Origin: Pseudomonas panipatensis
GTDB taxonomy: Bacteria; Pseudomonadota; Gammaproteobacteria; Pseudomonadales; Pseudomonadaceae
NCBI RefSeq assembly: GCF_900099785.1
Contig: NZ_FNDS01000006.1
Coordinates: forward strand, 1 to 64,000
Direction: 5' to 3'
Length of the DNA: 64,000 nucleotides
The position numbers were made by a program, and so were the translations under genes. Under the pieces are notes generated by a model. It had not been told where the DNA came from. It ran no database searches and saw nothing but the letters and a program-made list of their open reading frames with translations. Numbering within the stretch: the stretch's first letter is position 1; every line of letters starts with the position of its first letter. This document shows, in pieces, positions 53,153 through 62,025 of the stretch.

Positions 53153-54979
53153 ATGAACGCTGTCTTCGATTCGGCGGCCTTCCTCGCCACCTGTAGCGGG
53201 CGTCCCGGCGTCTACCGCATGTTCGATGCGGAGGCCAAGCTGCTCTACGTGGGCAAGGCGAAGAACCTCAAGAAGCGCCTCGCCAGTTACTTCCGCAAGA
53301 CCGGCCAGGAGCCGAAGACCGCCGCGCTGGTGGCGAAGATCGCCCAGGTCGAAACCACCATCACCGCCAACGAGACCGAGGCGCTGCTGCTCGAGCAGAC
53401 GCTGATCAAGGAATGGCGGCCGCCGTACAACATCCTGCTGCGCGACGATAAGTCCTACCCCTATGTGTTCCTCTCCAGCGAGGACGAATTCCCGCGCCTG
53501 TCGATCCATCGTGGGGCGAAGAAACGCAAGGGCCGCTATTTCGGCCCCTATCCCAGCGCCGGCGCCATCCGGGAAAGCCTTGCCCTGCTGCAGAAGGCTT
53601 TCCTGGTGCGGCAGTGCGAGGACAGTTACTTCCGCAATCGCACGCGGCCCTGCCTGCAGTACCAGATCAAGCGTTGCAAGGGGCCCTGCGTCGGCCTGGT
53701 GAACGCCGAGGAATACGCCGAGGATGTCCGCCATTCGGTGATGTTCCTCGAAGGGCGCAGCAACCTGCTGGCCGAGGAACTCAACGCCGGGATGGAGCAG
53801 GCGGCCATGCGCCTGGACTTCGAACGCGCCGCCGAGCTGCGCGACCAGGTGGCGATCCTGCGCCGCGTGCAGGACCAGCAGAGCATGGAAGGCGGCAACG
53901 GCGATGTCGACGTGGTCGCCGCCATCGTCAATCCGGGGGGCGCCTGCGTGCACCTGATCAGCGTGCGCGGCGGGCGGGTGCTCGGCAGCAAGAACTTCTT
54001 CCCCCAGGTGGCGATCGAGGAAGAACTGGACGAGGTGCTGCTGGCGTTCCTCGGCCAGTACTACCTGAGCCACCACGAGCGCGATCTGCCCGCCGAGATC
54101 ATCGTCAACGCGGTGCATGAGGACTTCCCGGTGCTGCTGGAGGCGATCGCCGCGTCCCGTGGCCGTGAGCTGCAGATCAGCCATCGCGTGCGCGGCACCC
54201 GCGCGCGTTGGCAGCAGTTGGCCGTGACCAATGCCGAGCAGGCCCTGGGCGCGCGCCTGGCGAACCGTCAGCATGTCGCCGCGCGCTTCGAGGCGCTGGC
54301 CGAAGCGCTGGCGCTGGACGAGCCGCCGCAGCGCCTGGAGTGCTTCGATATCAGCCACTCCAGCGGCGAGGCGACGGTGGCCTCCTGTGTGGTCTTCGGC
54401 CCCGAGGGGGCGATCAAGTCCGATTACCGGCGCTTCAATATCGAAGGCATCACCCCGGGCGACGACTACGCGGCGATGCATCAGGCGTTGACGCGCCGCT
54501 TCAGCCGCCTCAAGGACGGCGGGGGCAAGATGCCCGATATCCTGCTGGTCGACGGCGGCAAGGGACAGTTGGCGATGGCCCAGGAGGTTCTGCAGGAACT
54601 CGCCGTGGCCGACCTGATCCTGCTTGGCGTGGCCAAGGGCGTGACCCGCAAACCCGGCCTGGAAACCCTCTACCTGAACGATGCCGAGCATGAGTTCACC
54701 TTGCCGGCGAACTCCCCCGCGCTGCATTTGATCCAGCAGATCCGCGACGAATCGCACCGTTTCGCCATCACCGGCCACCGCGCGCGGCGCGGCAAGGCGC
54801 GGCGGACCTCGACGCTGGAGGAGGTCGCCGGGGTCGGGCCGAAGCGCCGGCGCGACCTGCTCAAGCATTTCGGCGGCTTGCAGGAACTGGGGCGAGCCAG
54901 TATCGATGAAATCGCCAAGGCCCCCGGCATCAGCAAAAAGCTGGCGGAGCAGATTTATGCTGCTCTGCACAGCGAGTAG
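53153..54979 (+). CDS. uvrC: UvrC excinuclease ABC subunit C
   Basis: A 608-residue protein with an N-terminal GIY-YIG nuclease ([20 protein letters not shown]), a central Cys region ([13 protein letters not shown]), a UVR helix hairpin ([17 protein letters not shown]), a C-terminal RNase H-like nuclease ([11 protein letters not shown]) and paired helix-hairpin-helix motifs. It makes both incisions in nucleotide excision repair. 6 bases after gacA, cotranscribed. Confidence 0.98.
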   Translation: MNAVFDSAAFLATCSGRPGVYRMFDAEAKLLYVGKAKNLKKRLASYFRKTGQEPKTAALVAKIAQVETTITANETEALLLEQTLIKEWRPPYNILLRDDKSYPYVFLSSEDEFPRLSIHRGAKKRKGRYFGPYPSAGAIRESLALLQKAFLVRQCEDSYFRNRTRPCLQYQIKRCKGPCVGLVNAEEYAEDVRHSVMFLEGRSNLLAEELNAGMEQAAMRLDFERAAELRDQVAILRRVQDQQSMEGGNGDVDVVAAIVNPGGACVHLISVRGGRVLGSKNFFPQVAIEEELDEVLLAFLGQYYLSHHERDLPAEIIVNAVHEDFPVLLEAIAASRGRELQISHRVRGTRARWQQLAVTNAEQALGARLANRQHVAARFEALAEALALDEPPQRLECFDISHSSGEATVASCVVFGPEGAIKSDYRRFNIEGITPGDDYAAMHQALTRRFSRLKDGGGKMPDILLVDGGKGQLAMAQEVLQELAVADLILLGVAKGVTRKPGLETLYLNDAEHEFTLPANSPALHLIQQIRDESHRFAITGHRARRGKARRTSTLEEVAGVGPKRRRDLLKHFGGLQELGRASIDEIAKAPGISKKLAEQIYAALHSE

Positions 54980-55013
54980 AATGCCGGGCTCAACTCGCAG
55001 ACCAGTCGTCCTG

Positions 55014-55574
55014 ATGAATATTCCGAACCTGCTCACCCTGCTACGTGTTCTGCTGATCCCCTGCTTCATCCTGCTGTTCTACCTGCCGTTCCCGGGCAGC
55101 CACCTGGCGGCGAGCCTGGTCTTCGCCCTGGCGGCGGCCACCGACTGGCTGGATGGCTATCTGGCTCGTCGCCTGGGGCAGAGCACGCCGTTCGGCGCCT
55201 TCCTCGACCCGGTGGCGGACAAGCTGATGGTGGCGGTGGCGCTGGTGCTGCTGGTGGAGGAGCACGGCAACCTGTGGCTGACCCTGCCGGCGGTGATCAT
55301 CATCGGGCGAGAGATCGTGGTGTCCGCCTTGCGCGAATGGATGGCCGAACTGGGGGCCCGGGCGCACGTCGCGGTGTCGAACCTGGGGAAATGGAAAACC
55401 GCCGCGCAGATGCTGGCGCTGGTGATACTGCTGGCCAATCCGCCGCTGGTGACCTTCTGGGTGGTGCTGGGCTACGCCCTGCTGATCGTCGCCGCGGCCC
55501 TCACCATGTGGTCCATGCTGCACTACCTGCTGGCCGCCTGGCCGCATCTGAGCACCGAGCCGAAAGAGAAATAA
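55014..55574 (+). CDS. pgsA: CDP-diacylglycerol-glycerol-3-phosphate phosphatidyltransferase
   Basis: A 186-residue membrane enzyme with about six helices. The CDP-alcohol phosphotransferase signature is D-G-x2-A-R-x8-G-x3-D-x3-D, seen as [20 protein letters not shown] then LDPVADK. It makes phosphatidylglycerophosphate. The start at 55014 is 34 bases after uvrC. The upstream ATG-less extension is not needed. Confidence 0.96.
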   Translation: MNIPNLLTLLRVLLIPCFILLFYLPFPGSHLAASLVFALAAATDWLDGYLARRLGQSTPFGAFLDPVADKLMVAVALVLLVEEHGNLWLTLPAVIIIGREIVVSALREWMAELGARAHVAVSNLGKWKTAAQMLALVILLANPPLVTFWVVLGYALLIVAAALTMWSMLHYLLAAWPHLSTEPKEK

Positions 55575-55593
55575 GTTTTTTTGAATCAAAGAG

Positions 55594-55621
55594 TTGACAT
55601 GGCTCCAGCAATCGTTAGAAT
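55594..55621 (+). promoter_or_regulatory. Sigma-70 promoter of tRNA-Gly
   Basis: TTGACA at 55594-55599 and TAGAAT at 55616-55621, 16 bases apart, followed by the GC-rich discriminator GGCGCCC. This type of discriminator is usual for stringently controlled tRNA promoters. Confidence 0.85.
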
Positions 55622-55639
55622 GGCGCCCGTCAACACGAC

Positions 55640-55715
<76 letters not shown>

Positions 55716-55758
55716 AATTAAGATCAACGCCTCATTGAGGTGGTGGATCGAAGAAAAA

Positions 55759-55783
55759 GGGTGGCCCCAGGGCCACCCTTTTT
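55759..55783 (+). terminator. Rho-independent terminator after tRNA-Gly
   Basis: GGGTGGCCC and GGGCCACCC with a 2-base loop, followed by five T and preceded by A-rich sequence, so it can act in both directions. Confidence 0.85.
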
Positions 55784-56047
55784 CGTTTCCGCTTTCGTTG
55801 CATCCGCTCCCCATTCTCGCGGCCCGCCTGATCAGGCTAGAGCGCGGGCTCTCGCGCTGCATGGCCCAGGCTTCGCGTTGGCCGCAGAGAGCCTTAGCGG
55901 CATAGCGCCATGTCGTCCGATGCCCACGCGCTCCGCGTATTGCTTCTTTCGCCACTCGCAGTCTTTTCGATCCGAGCGCCCGCCGTTGTCTTAGCGGCTC
56001 TATCGCTAAGGTAATCGCAGTTGGCATCTAGCGAGGACGGTCGCGCC
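55784..56047. other. Region between tRNA-Gly and a small ORF
   Basis: No supported gene or family feature in about 260 bases. Several short ORFs have no useful content. Confidence 0.4.
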
Positions 56048-56383
56048 ATGGGCAGACACAGCGTGGTGAGTTCCAATGAAATCGTGATCATTTCCCGTTG
56101 CCCGGCTTGCGATGGCATCGTGTTCTGCTGTCTGGAGCGGTTCATGCAGGAGGAGGACCGAGGGTTGCTCGACGATTTGGCGGATAGGGGCTACTGGATC
56201 GACTCCTTCTCGCTGAGTCGCATGCCGAGTCGAAGTCGATGCCGCTGCCGGCGTTCTCTAGCCGAGACGGTGGTCGAAACGGCTGCCGCGGCGCAGGGGT
56301 GGTCCTCCTGTCAGGCGCCGAGCGACACGGACGTCGGCCAGGCAATGCCCGTTTTGCGGCGCATCCCTGCGCGCGCGGGCTGA
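56048..56383 (+). CDS. Small hypothetical protein with Cys pair, possibly zinc-binding
   Basis: A 111-residue ORF with GAGGA 10 bases before the ATG. Residues about 18-30 read ISRCPACDGIVFCCLE, with a CxxC that could bind a metal with the following CC. The later part is basic and Ser-rich (MPSRSRCRCRR) and looks different from the first, so the last third may be out-of-frame read-through of a decayed end. It lies between tRNA-Gly and tRNA-Cys, a typical place for mobile remnants. Unknown function. Confidence 0.45.
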   Translation: MGRHSVVSSNEIVIISRCPACDGIVFCCLERFMQEEDRGLLDDLADRGYWIDSFSLSRMPSRSRCRCRRSLAETVVETAAAAQGWSSCQAPSDTDVGQAMPVLRRIPARAG

Positions 56384-56406
56384 CGAAGGAATTTTCAACT
56401 CAGGTG

Positions 56407-56435
56407 TTGCCAGCCTTGCTCCATTAGTCCATAAT
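56407..56435 (+). promoter_or_regulatory. Sigma-70 promoter upstream of tRNA-Cys
   Basis: TTGCCA at 56407-56412 and CATAAT at 56430-56435 with a 17-base spacer, followed by CGCGCCC, similar to the tRNA-Gly promoter discriminator. The leader to tRNA-Cys would be about 110 bases. Confidence 0.6.
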
Positions 56436-56553
56436 CGCGCCCATCGATCGCACGGAGTAGTGAAAACTCTGTGTAATCAATAGGTTAGAGCTTAAAAGCT
56501 CAAATCTGAAGAATTCAGGCAAGTCGCACAGCAGCGGCACTGCCAAGCTCAAT

Positions 56554-56627
56554 GGCTGAGTAGCAGAGTGGTTATGCACCGGATTGCAAATCCGTGAACG
56601 CCGGTTCGATTCCGACCTCAGCCTCCA
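56554..56627 (+). tRNA. tRNA-Cys (GCA)
   Basis: A 74-base cloverleaf with encoded CCA. Acceptor GGCTGAG pairs with CTCAGCC; the anticodon arm CGGAT-TGCAA-ATCCG has anticodon GCA. Confidence 0.97.
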
Positions 56628-56634
56628 ATAGAAA

Positions 56635-56666
56635 AGCCCCGTAGATTCAGATCTACGGGGCTTTTT
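56635..56666 (+). terminator. Rho-independent terminator after tRNA-Cys
   Basis: AGCCCCGTAGAT and ATCTACGGGGCT form a perfect 12-bp stem with loop TCAG, followed by five T. Confidence 0.9.
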
Positions 56667-56918
56667 CTTTGCCTTCTGGAAATATGTAGCAGCCGGTTCT
56701 TTTGGGTGCGCGTCCCATAACTTTCCTCCTTCGCGGGCTTCGCAATGGCCCCGACGCGGCGGTAAACCCGCTCCGTGATTCCCTCCCTTGTATGACCAAA
56801 CAACTGGCTGGTATCCGTCAGCTTGTCGGCATGGCGTGCACTGTGGCCTCGCTGAAGAGAATGGCGCGCTGATGAGTGAGTGGGGAAAAAGAAACCGGCC
56901 TGGAGCGGCCGGTTCGAG

Positions 56919-57272
56919 TCACTGCTGATCGTCAGGTTCGGGCTCGATGGGTTTGCCGAGCTGATCGAAACCGATGGAGAGGTCGAGTGCCGGTATCGAT
57001 ATTTCGGTTGGCGGGTGCTGGACGATGGGCTTCCACGCACCAAAGCCGGGCTCGCTGGCCCGCGCTCGTTGCAAGAGAAACGGAACTCGATCATTCCCTT
57101 CATCACTGAGGTGAACGCTGTAGGAGGTCTCCCAGTTCGGTTTGGTTGGTTCGGGTGGCTTCGTCGCCCAGGCTATCGATGTGCCCTGTTGGCTGGGCTT
57201 TTGGAAGACGAGGTGCCCAAGCGCCTTGTCGCTGTCGTTGACGAGATTGATGGTGAAGGTCTTCTTGTCCAT
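56919..57272 (-). CDS. Hypothetical protein, 117 residues
   Basis: A 117-residue ORF with a good GGGAGCGG ribosome site. It has no family I recognise. The first half is rich in hydrophobic beta-like segments (TFTINLVNDSDKALGHLVF), and the end is acidic. It could be a small virulence or immunity-type protein, but nothing in the sequence proves it. Base composition is lower in GC than the core genome. Confidence 0.6.
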   Translation of the reverse strand: MDKKTFTINLVNDSDKALGHLVFQKPSQQGTSIAWATKPPEPTKPNWETSYSVHLSDEGNDRVPFLLQRARASEPGFGAWKPIVQHPPTEISIPALDLSIGFDQLGKPIEPEPDDQQ

Positions 57273-57508
57273 GGCTTGCCGCTCCCTGTTTTCAGATCAG
57301 CCGAGGGTAGACCCGGCTGGCCGGACGAGCAATCGGGGAGCGTAGATGGGCGCATCGGCCGCCACCCTTTGCGGTCGATCTTGGCCGGCGTTCGTGGAGT
57401 CCGGTGCTGCTGCGGTGCACATTGACGAAACAGTCAATTTACAACGAGCCCCATAATTAATTCGCGAAATCGTTTTAAAATTTACATACATTCCTTAAAG
57501 AGGGAATT

Positions 57509-57823
57509 ATGAAAATTTTAATTGCGACATGTGGGATCTTATTGGCTGCCGGGCAAGTGCAGGCAAGTCCGGGGTCTTATGTTGAAGGAACTTTTTGGGC
57601 ATCCGGCTTTAGTCTGATGAGTTCTTCTGAATATGCCAATTACTATACGCAGCAAGTTCAAGATGACGCTGCCGTATATGTCGCTACAGGCGGTGAAACA
57701 ACTGGCCCGGCACTGGAAAAAGCCATTCTGGATAACCGGGCGCTGCATCGGGACAGCCATTTGTCCGACATGGAAATCGCCAATAATCTTTTGCTAGGGT
57801 CTTTTGAGCAAGCTATCGACTAA
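57509..57823 (+). CDS. DUF2388-like secreted protein
   Basis: A 104-residue secreted protein with a signal peptide ending QVQAS. The central DDAAVYVATGGETTGPALEKAI matches DUF2388 proteins of Pseudomonas (usual DDAAAFVATDGxxRGxxLEAAL). It is AT-rich by the standard of the window, with GAGGGA before the ATG, so it may have been acquired. The family has no known function and is secreted or periplasmic. Confidence 0.8.
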   Translation: MKILIATCGILLAAGQVQASPGSYVEGTFWASGFSLMSSSEYANYYTQQVQDDAAVYVATGGETTGPALEKAILDNRALHRDSHLSDMEIANNLLLGSFEQAID

Positions 57824-58173
57824 CGACCCGCTGCATGAATCACCCGCACTCCAGAACACGTCGTAAAGCAATGCTGTTTCAGTTCTGACGGGAATCAGGG
57901 TGATTCCGTTAGCGGGCTCGATCTTCCTGCGCAGGCAATTCACCATTGCTCGGCCAGACGGCGGGGTTAGCCACATCCGCTCGTGCCAAGCTCGCCGTCG
58001 AACTTCGCCGAGACCAGACGTCGTGCTTGCGATGCGGCCAATGCCTGGTATGGCCAGCGTATCTGCTGTCTCCGTCGTTCCGGTTTCGTGGCCTCTGCCG
58101 GCTGTCTGGTCTCTACTGGCAAGGCGGTGCTGCTTGATCTATTGCTTCCCATACGGAATGTGGGGAGAAGGGT
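57824..58173. other. Intergenic region before the first small helical gene
   Basis: About 350 bases. A short inverted repeat GGAATCA...TGATTCC near 57890-57907 is present, and a run of overlapping ORFs that do not resemble proteins. No gene is supported. Confidence 0.4.
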
Positions 58174-58434
58174 ATGGGCAGTACGGATGTACAACTAAAG
58201 AAGGTTCTGCTTGCCGCTGCATTCAATGATGTTTCTGTGGCGGAGGAGCTTAGAAAGGCAGCGATTGCAGTGGCGGGCCAGCGAATGTCGATAGAGCTGA
58301 TGGAGCTCGCCCGGCGTCTGGAAGACGATGCGGAATCTCTCCAGCATGCCGCGAATGGGCTCGGCGTTGCGCATCCGGAGGAGGCTGCCCGGCTTGTGTC
58401 ATCGCTGGCGCAACGAGGCGGCGAATTTGGCTGA
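58174..58434 (+). CDS. Small helical protein, family member 1
   Basis: An 86-residue, predicted all-helical protein with GGGGAGAAGG before the ATG. Its core (KKVLLAAAFNDVSVAEELR, then IELMELARRLEDDAESL) is similar to the proteins at 58561 and, more weakly, 63568: a V-L-x3-A start, a helical middle and an LARxLExDAESL end. No known domain seen. The three related genes in this small accessory region suggest a lineage-specific family. Confidence 0.65.
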   Translation: MGSTDVQLKKVLLAAAFNDVSVAEELRKAAIAVAGQRMSIELMELARRLEDDAESLQHAANGLGVAHPEEAARLVSSLAQRGGEFG

Positions 58435-58530
58435 TCGCGTCGAGCACAGCGGAACGGGATCACACCAGCGGTGGGTTCCTCGGCCGGCTGTCCGATACAT
58501 GCTGGCGGCTAAGTAGGACGTGGACTATCC

Positions 58531-58555
58531 ATTTCCCTAGGGATTAGAGGGAAAT
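58531..58555 (+). promoter_or_regulatory. Hairpin covering the ribosome site of the second small helical gene
   Basis: ATTTCCCT (58531-58538) pairs with AGGGAAAT (58548-58555), so the AGAGGG ribosome site of the gene at 58561 is in the stem. This could lower translation until melted or bound. Confidence 0.4.
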
Positions 58556-58560
58556 TGAAG

Positions 58561-58833
58561 ATGGACAGCAAGCAACAGGCTAAACGACGTGTACTCAACG
58601 GTGCGCTGAAGGATGTGGCTGTCGCGCTGGCCTTGGCGGATAGGTTGAGGGGCGCTGCGGGTGAGCGAGCGGGTCAGGCGTTCTCCGTGGAAATGCTCTC
58701 GCTCGCTCGGCAACTGGAACATGATGCCGAATCGCTTCGAGAGATTGTCGTGGATCTCAGCGTTTCCCTGCAGTCGCCAGAGCTGATGCAAAGCGGCTCG
58801 ACCACGACAGCGTTCTCGCGGATCAGTGGCTGA
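58561..58833 (+). CDS. Small helical protein, family member 2
   Basis: A 90-residue protein, 126 bases after member 1. The core RRVLNGALKDVAVALALADR and FSVEMLSLARQLEHDAESL aligns with member 1 at about half of its positions. A hairpin covers its ribosome site. The last 20 residues are Ser/Thr-rich and not shared. Unknown function; helical and probably dimerising by the amphipathic pattern. Confidence 0.65.
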   Translation: MDSKQQAKRRVLNGALKDVAVALALADRLRGAAGERAGQAFSVEMLSLARQLEHDAESLREIVVDLSVSLQSPELMQSGSTTTAFSRISG

Positions 58834-58910
58834 CTGGATCGCCCCTGGTGAAAGCGGGCCGCTGGGTTCCCCGTGTGGTCGTCCTGTCGAGTCCTTTCAA
58901 GGAGAGCACG

Positions 58911-59147
58911 ATGGCAAGTAACTACAGCAGTGGCCGCTACGTTGCCTATGGCGTTGGCGAGGATGGTCCGCGAGTCGGCTGGGTCGATGAAGACGAGTAC
59001 GTCCGTTCGGATAGCGGAGCCTGGGAGTTCCGCATCGATGGCGACGAGGTCTACTCGAAGACCGGGGAGCTTGTCGGCCTGATTGACGATGACGGCATTG
59101 CAAGGCGGAAGGATGGTCAGTTTCTGTTCCGGCTGGAGGAGGACTAG
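58911..59147 (+). CDS. Small repeat protein, 4-fold beta-flower-like
   Basis: A 78-residue protein of short beta-strand repeats (GWVDEDEYVRSDSG, FRIDGDEVYSKTGELVG, LIDDDGIARRKDGQFLF) that resembles the 4-fold beta-flower repeat pattern (xIDGDxVYxxxGxxLGW). AAGGAGAG precedes the ATG. Acidic. Function unknown. It is the last gene before the IS66-like element. Confidence 0.65.
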   Translation: MASNYSSGRYVAYGVGEDGPRVGWVDEDEYVRSDSGAWEFRIDGDEVYSKTGELVGLIDDDGIARRKDGQFLFRLEED

Positions 59148-59348
59148 ACCGCCTGGCTGGTCAATGCGCGCGCCGGGCGAGGCGCGGTGCCTTGCGAACG
59201 CCCTCGTTGTAGACGCCCTACGTCACCTTCCCGGCGGACCATCGTTGCGTAAGCGGATGGCGAACACACCTACCGAACTCCAGCATTAAGGGCGATGGTG
59301 TCCGCGCATTTTTAAGCGGACGCGATCACCCTTATCGCCAGGATTTCC

Positions 59349-59666
59349 ATGCGCCAACGCAGCTCTTAGCCCAAACTGTTCAAAGCCCAGGTCGTCTAGG
59401 AATGCCTGCAACCTGGAGCGACGATTTCCAGCGTAGCCATCCATCACGGTATCGACGCCAACGTGATCCGCAAGTGGCTACCGATTTACCGGGATCAATC
59501 ACCCGCAACTCTGCTGGCCTTCATCCCCGTACAAGCTGCCCCCAAGCGCGCAACAGAAGAGACGGTGATCATCTCACTGCCTCTGGGCGATAAATCCGTC
59601 ACCGTAAAATGGCCAGCCTCAGATCCGGATGGCTGCGCGTGTTTTATTCGTGGCCTGGCCCAATGA
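59349..59666 (+). pseudogene. tnpA: IS66 TnpA, interrupted by two UAG stops
   Basis: The 105-codon reading frame begins MRQRSS and continues after stops at 59367 and 59397 (both TAG) with the recognisable helix-turn-helix segment ATISSVAIHHGIDANVIRKW of IS66 TnpA. The end overlaps tnpB by 4 bases (ATGA). Both stops are single-base changes from sense codons in the family. Confidence 0.85.
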
Positions 59667-59998
59667 TTCGCATCGACGCCATCTGGCTCGCCACCCGGCC
59701 CATGGACATGTGGGCCGGCACTGACTCTGCACTGGCCCGGATGTTTGTCGTGTTCGGTGCGGCGAAGCCGCACTGCGCCTACCTCTTTGCCAACCGCCGG
59801 GCCAATCGCATAAAGGTGCTGGTGCATGACGGCGTCGGTATTTGGCTGGCGGCGCGACGCTTGAATCAGGGCAAGTTTCATTGGCCGGGCATCCATCGTG
59901 GCGCGGAGGTCGAACTCGACCCCGAACAACCCCAGGCGCTGGTACTTGGATTGCTTTGGCAGCGAGTAGGTGCAGGCGGCGCAATTACATTGCTCTAA
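59663..59998 (+). CDS. tnpB: IS66 TnpB
   Basis: An intact 111-residue IS66 TnpB (the small Orf2 protein): MIRIDAIWLATRPMDMWAGTD, then HCAYLFANRRANRIKVLVHDG and GIWLAARRLNQGKFHWP. It overlaps the end of tnpA as normal. The function in transposition is accessory. The only complete gene of the element. Confidence 0.93.
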   Translation: MIRIDAIWLATRPMDMWAGTDSALARMFVVFGAAKPHCAYLFANRRANRIKVLVHDGVGIWLAARRLNQGKFHWPGIHRGAEVELDPEQPQALVLGLLWQRVGAGGAITLL

Positions 59999-60048
59999 TA
60001 CCTGGCTTTTAGCTGTGACCGGAGGACTGCTTTGGTAAAATCCACGGC

Positions 60049-61569
60049 ATGACTTCCTTGCCCAATCTCGACCAAATGACCTCTGAACAACTGCGCGCGC
60101 TAGCTGCGCAGTTGATGTCCAAGGTCGACACCATGGGCAGAAAGATCCATCGTGATGAGACGATCATCGAGCAGCTCACTCACGAAATCGCCATTCTCAA
60201 GCGGCACAAGTTCGCCAAACGCAGCGAGCAGATCAGCCCGGCGCAAGGCAGCTTGCTGGATGACCTACTCAATACCGACCTCGAAGCCATCGAGGCCGAG
60301 TTAAAAGCACTTCATCCTGCACCCGCGCAGGCAGAACCACACCAGCAACCCAAGCGTGCGCCATTGCAGTTCCCGCGCACTGTGATCCATCACGAGCCGG
60401 ACAACACCCAGTGCGCTTGCGGCTGCCAGCTTCAGCGCATCGGTGAAGACGTCAGCGAGAAGCTGGACCACACGCCGGGCGTGTTCACCGTCGAACAGCA
60501 CGTTCGTGGGAAGTGGGCCTGCCGGCAGTGCGAAACACTGATCCAGGCGCCGGTGTCGTCGCAGGTGATCGATAAGGGCATCCCCACTGCCGGCCTGCTG
60601 GCGCACGTGATGGTGGCCAAATTCGCCGACCTCCTGCCGCTCTATCGACAAGAAAAGATCTTCGGTCGTGCCGGCCTGGCCATCCCGCGCTCGACATTGG
60701 CGCAGTGGGTGGGTCAAATCGGCGTGCAGCTTCAGCCGCTGGTCGATGCGCTGCGCGAAGCAGTGCTGGCCCAGCGCGTAGTCCACGCCGATGAAACACC
60801 GGTACAAACGCTGGCTCCAGGAGAGAAGAAAACCCACCGCGCTTACGTCTGGGCCTACAGCAGCACGCCATTCTCGGCACTCAAGGCCGTGGTCTACGAC
60901 TTCAGCCCCAGACGTGCCGGCGAACATGCGCGTAACTTCCTGGCACTTGGAACGGCAAGCTGGTCTGTGACGACTTCGCAGGCTACAAGGCAAGCTTCGA
61001 GCTGGGCATCACCGAAATCGGCTGCATGGCCCATGCGCGCCGCAAGTTCTTCGACCTGCACGTGGCGAATCACAGCCAGTTGGCGGAGCAGGCGCTTCAC
61101 TCGATTGGTGGGCTGTACGAAGTCGAGCGACTCTCCAAGGAAATGAGCGACGAAGACCGTTGGCGATTACGCCAGGAAACGGCGGTGCCCATCGCTGAAA
61201 AAACTGTATGAGTGGATGCTGGCCCAACGCGAACTTGTGCCCGAGGGCTCTGCTACGGCCAAGGCCCTAGATTACAGCCTTAAACGCTGGGTAGCGCTGA
61301 CGCGCTACCTGGAGGATGGTGCTGTGCCCATCGACAACAACCAGATCGAGAACTTGATCCGGCCGTGGGCGCTTGGGCGGTCGAACTGGTTGTTTGCTGG
61401 GTCGCTGCGCAGCGGCAAACGGGCGGCGGCGATCATGAGCTTGATCCAGTCTGCGCGGGTCAATGGTCATGATCCGTATACATATCTGAATGACGTTCTC
61501 ACACGCCTGCCGACGCAGCGGGCAAGTGAAATCGATCAATTGCTGCCGCATAAGTGGTCGCCGGTTTAA
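60049..61569 (+). pseudogene. tnpC: IS66 TnpC transposase with two frameshifts
   Basis: The N-terminal part (zinc-finger-like CACGCQ and CRQC motifs, then DETPVQ for the catalytic Asp) is in frame 1. A missing base near 60942 (CTGGC should read CTGGGC) shifts it to the frame of GTWNGKLVCDDFAGYKASFE. An extra A in the six-A run near 61200-61203 restores frame 1 for the C-terminus (MLAQRELVPEGS ... DNNQIENLIRPWALGRSNWL). The catalytic domain is otherwise complete. Confidence 0.9.
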
Positions 61570-61646
61570 TTACGCGAGGCGTGATGGCCGGACATATAAA
61601 AGGGAAGGACGATGCCAAATGGATTACAAGATGGGAGCCCGCAGCA

Positions 61647-61994
61647 ATGAGCTTTGACATTATTATTTTGAAGCCTACAGACCTCAGTGAAAACGATCTG
61701 TCCAACGTTGAGGACGTGCTAGATATTGGATGCCCTGAGGCCGTAATCACATTTCTGGAGTTGGTGTTCCCTGGATGTGCCCAAGGTGCATTTTCGGATG
61801 GTGAGCGCTACTCGCTCGAGTCTGCTCAGAATGGAGACCCAGTGACCACCATACACCTTACTCTCAGATACGGCCGAGCCTGGTCTGAGGCAACCAATGC
61901 TGAGTTCCTGACCCTGCTCTTGAGGCTCTGCCAATTGCTCCAGTCAGTAGCTTTTGCGGTCTCCGATAACTCAAGGATCACACCTCCCTGCTAA
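61647..61994 (+). CDS. Small hypothetical protein, immunity-protein-like size
   Basis: A 115-residue acidic protein just right of the IS end. No family is certain. The size, acidity and placement after a truncated coding end (the frame before it reads through MAGHIKGKDDAKWITRWEPAA, perhaps the end of a toxin-like gene cut by the IS) are typical of immunity proteins of polymorphic toxins. Lower GC than the core genome. Convergent with the next gene. Confidence 0.55.
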   Translation: MSFDIIILKPTDLSENDLSNVEDVLDIGCPEAVITFLELVFPGCAQGAFSDGERYSLESAQNGDPVTTIHLTLRYGRAWSEATNAEFLTLLLRLCQLLQSVAFAVSDNSRITPPC

Positions 61995-62025
61995 AGACGG
62001 CCCATCTTGCTCGCCATAGAGCGGC

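Larger units (their letters stand above)
59249..61573 (+). mobile_element. IS66-family insertion sequence, decayed
   Basis: Contains tnpA, tnpB and tnpC in the usual IS66 order. The ends begin GTAA and, by complement, GTAA at 61573, with GGCGA-x-CAC inside both, an imperfect inverted repeat. No matching 8-base flanking duplication could be found (left flank ATCGTTGC, right flank GCGAGGCG). tnpA has two UAG stops and tnpC two frameshifts, so the element cannot move by itself. A long imperfect hairpin lies near 59290-59331, inside the left end. Confidence 0.85.

Noticed and set aside
56880-57425. 181-codon plus-strand frame opposite the 117-residue hypothetical gene
   Set aside because: No ribosome site and no repeating or domain pattern; the minus-strand frame has a good site. 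I kept only that one, with moderate confidence.
59349-59666. Recoding of the two UAG codons in tnpA as sense
   Set aside because: The window has normal use of stops and the element also has frameshifts in tnpC; decay is the simpler explanation.
59241-61581. Target-site duplication around the IS66 element
   Set aside because: The 8 bases on each side (ATCGTTGC and GCGAGGCG) do not match, so no duplication is claimed; the ends or flanks may have changed.
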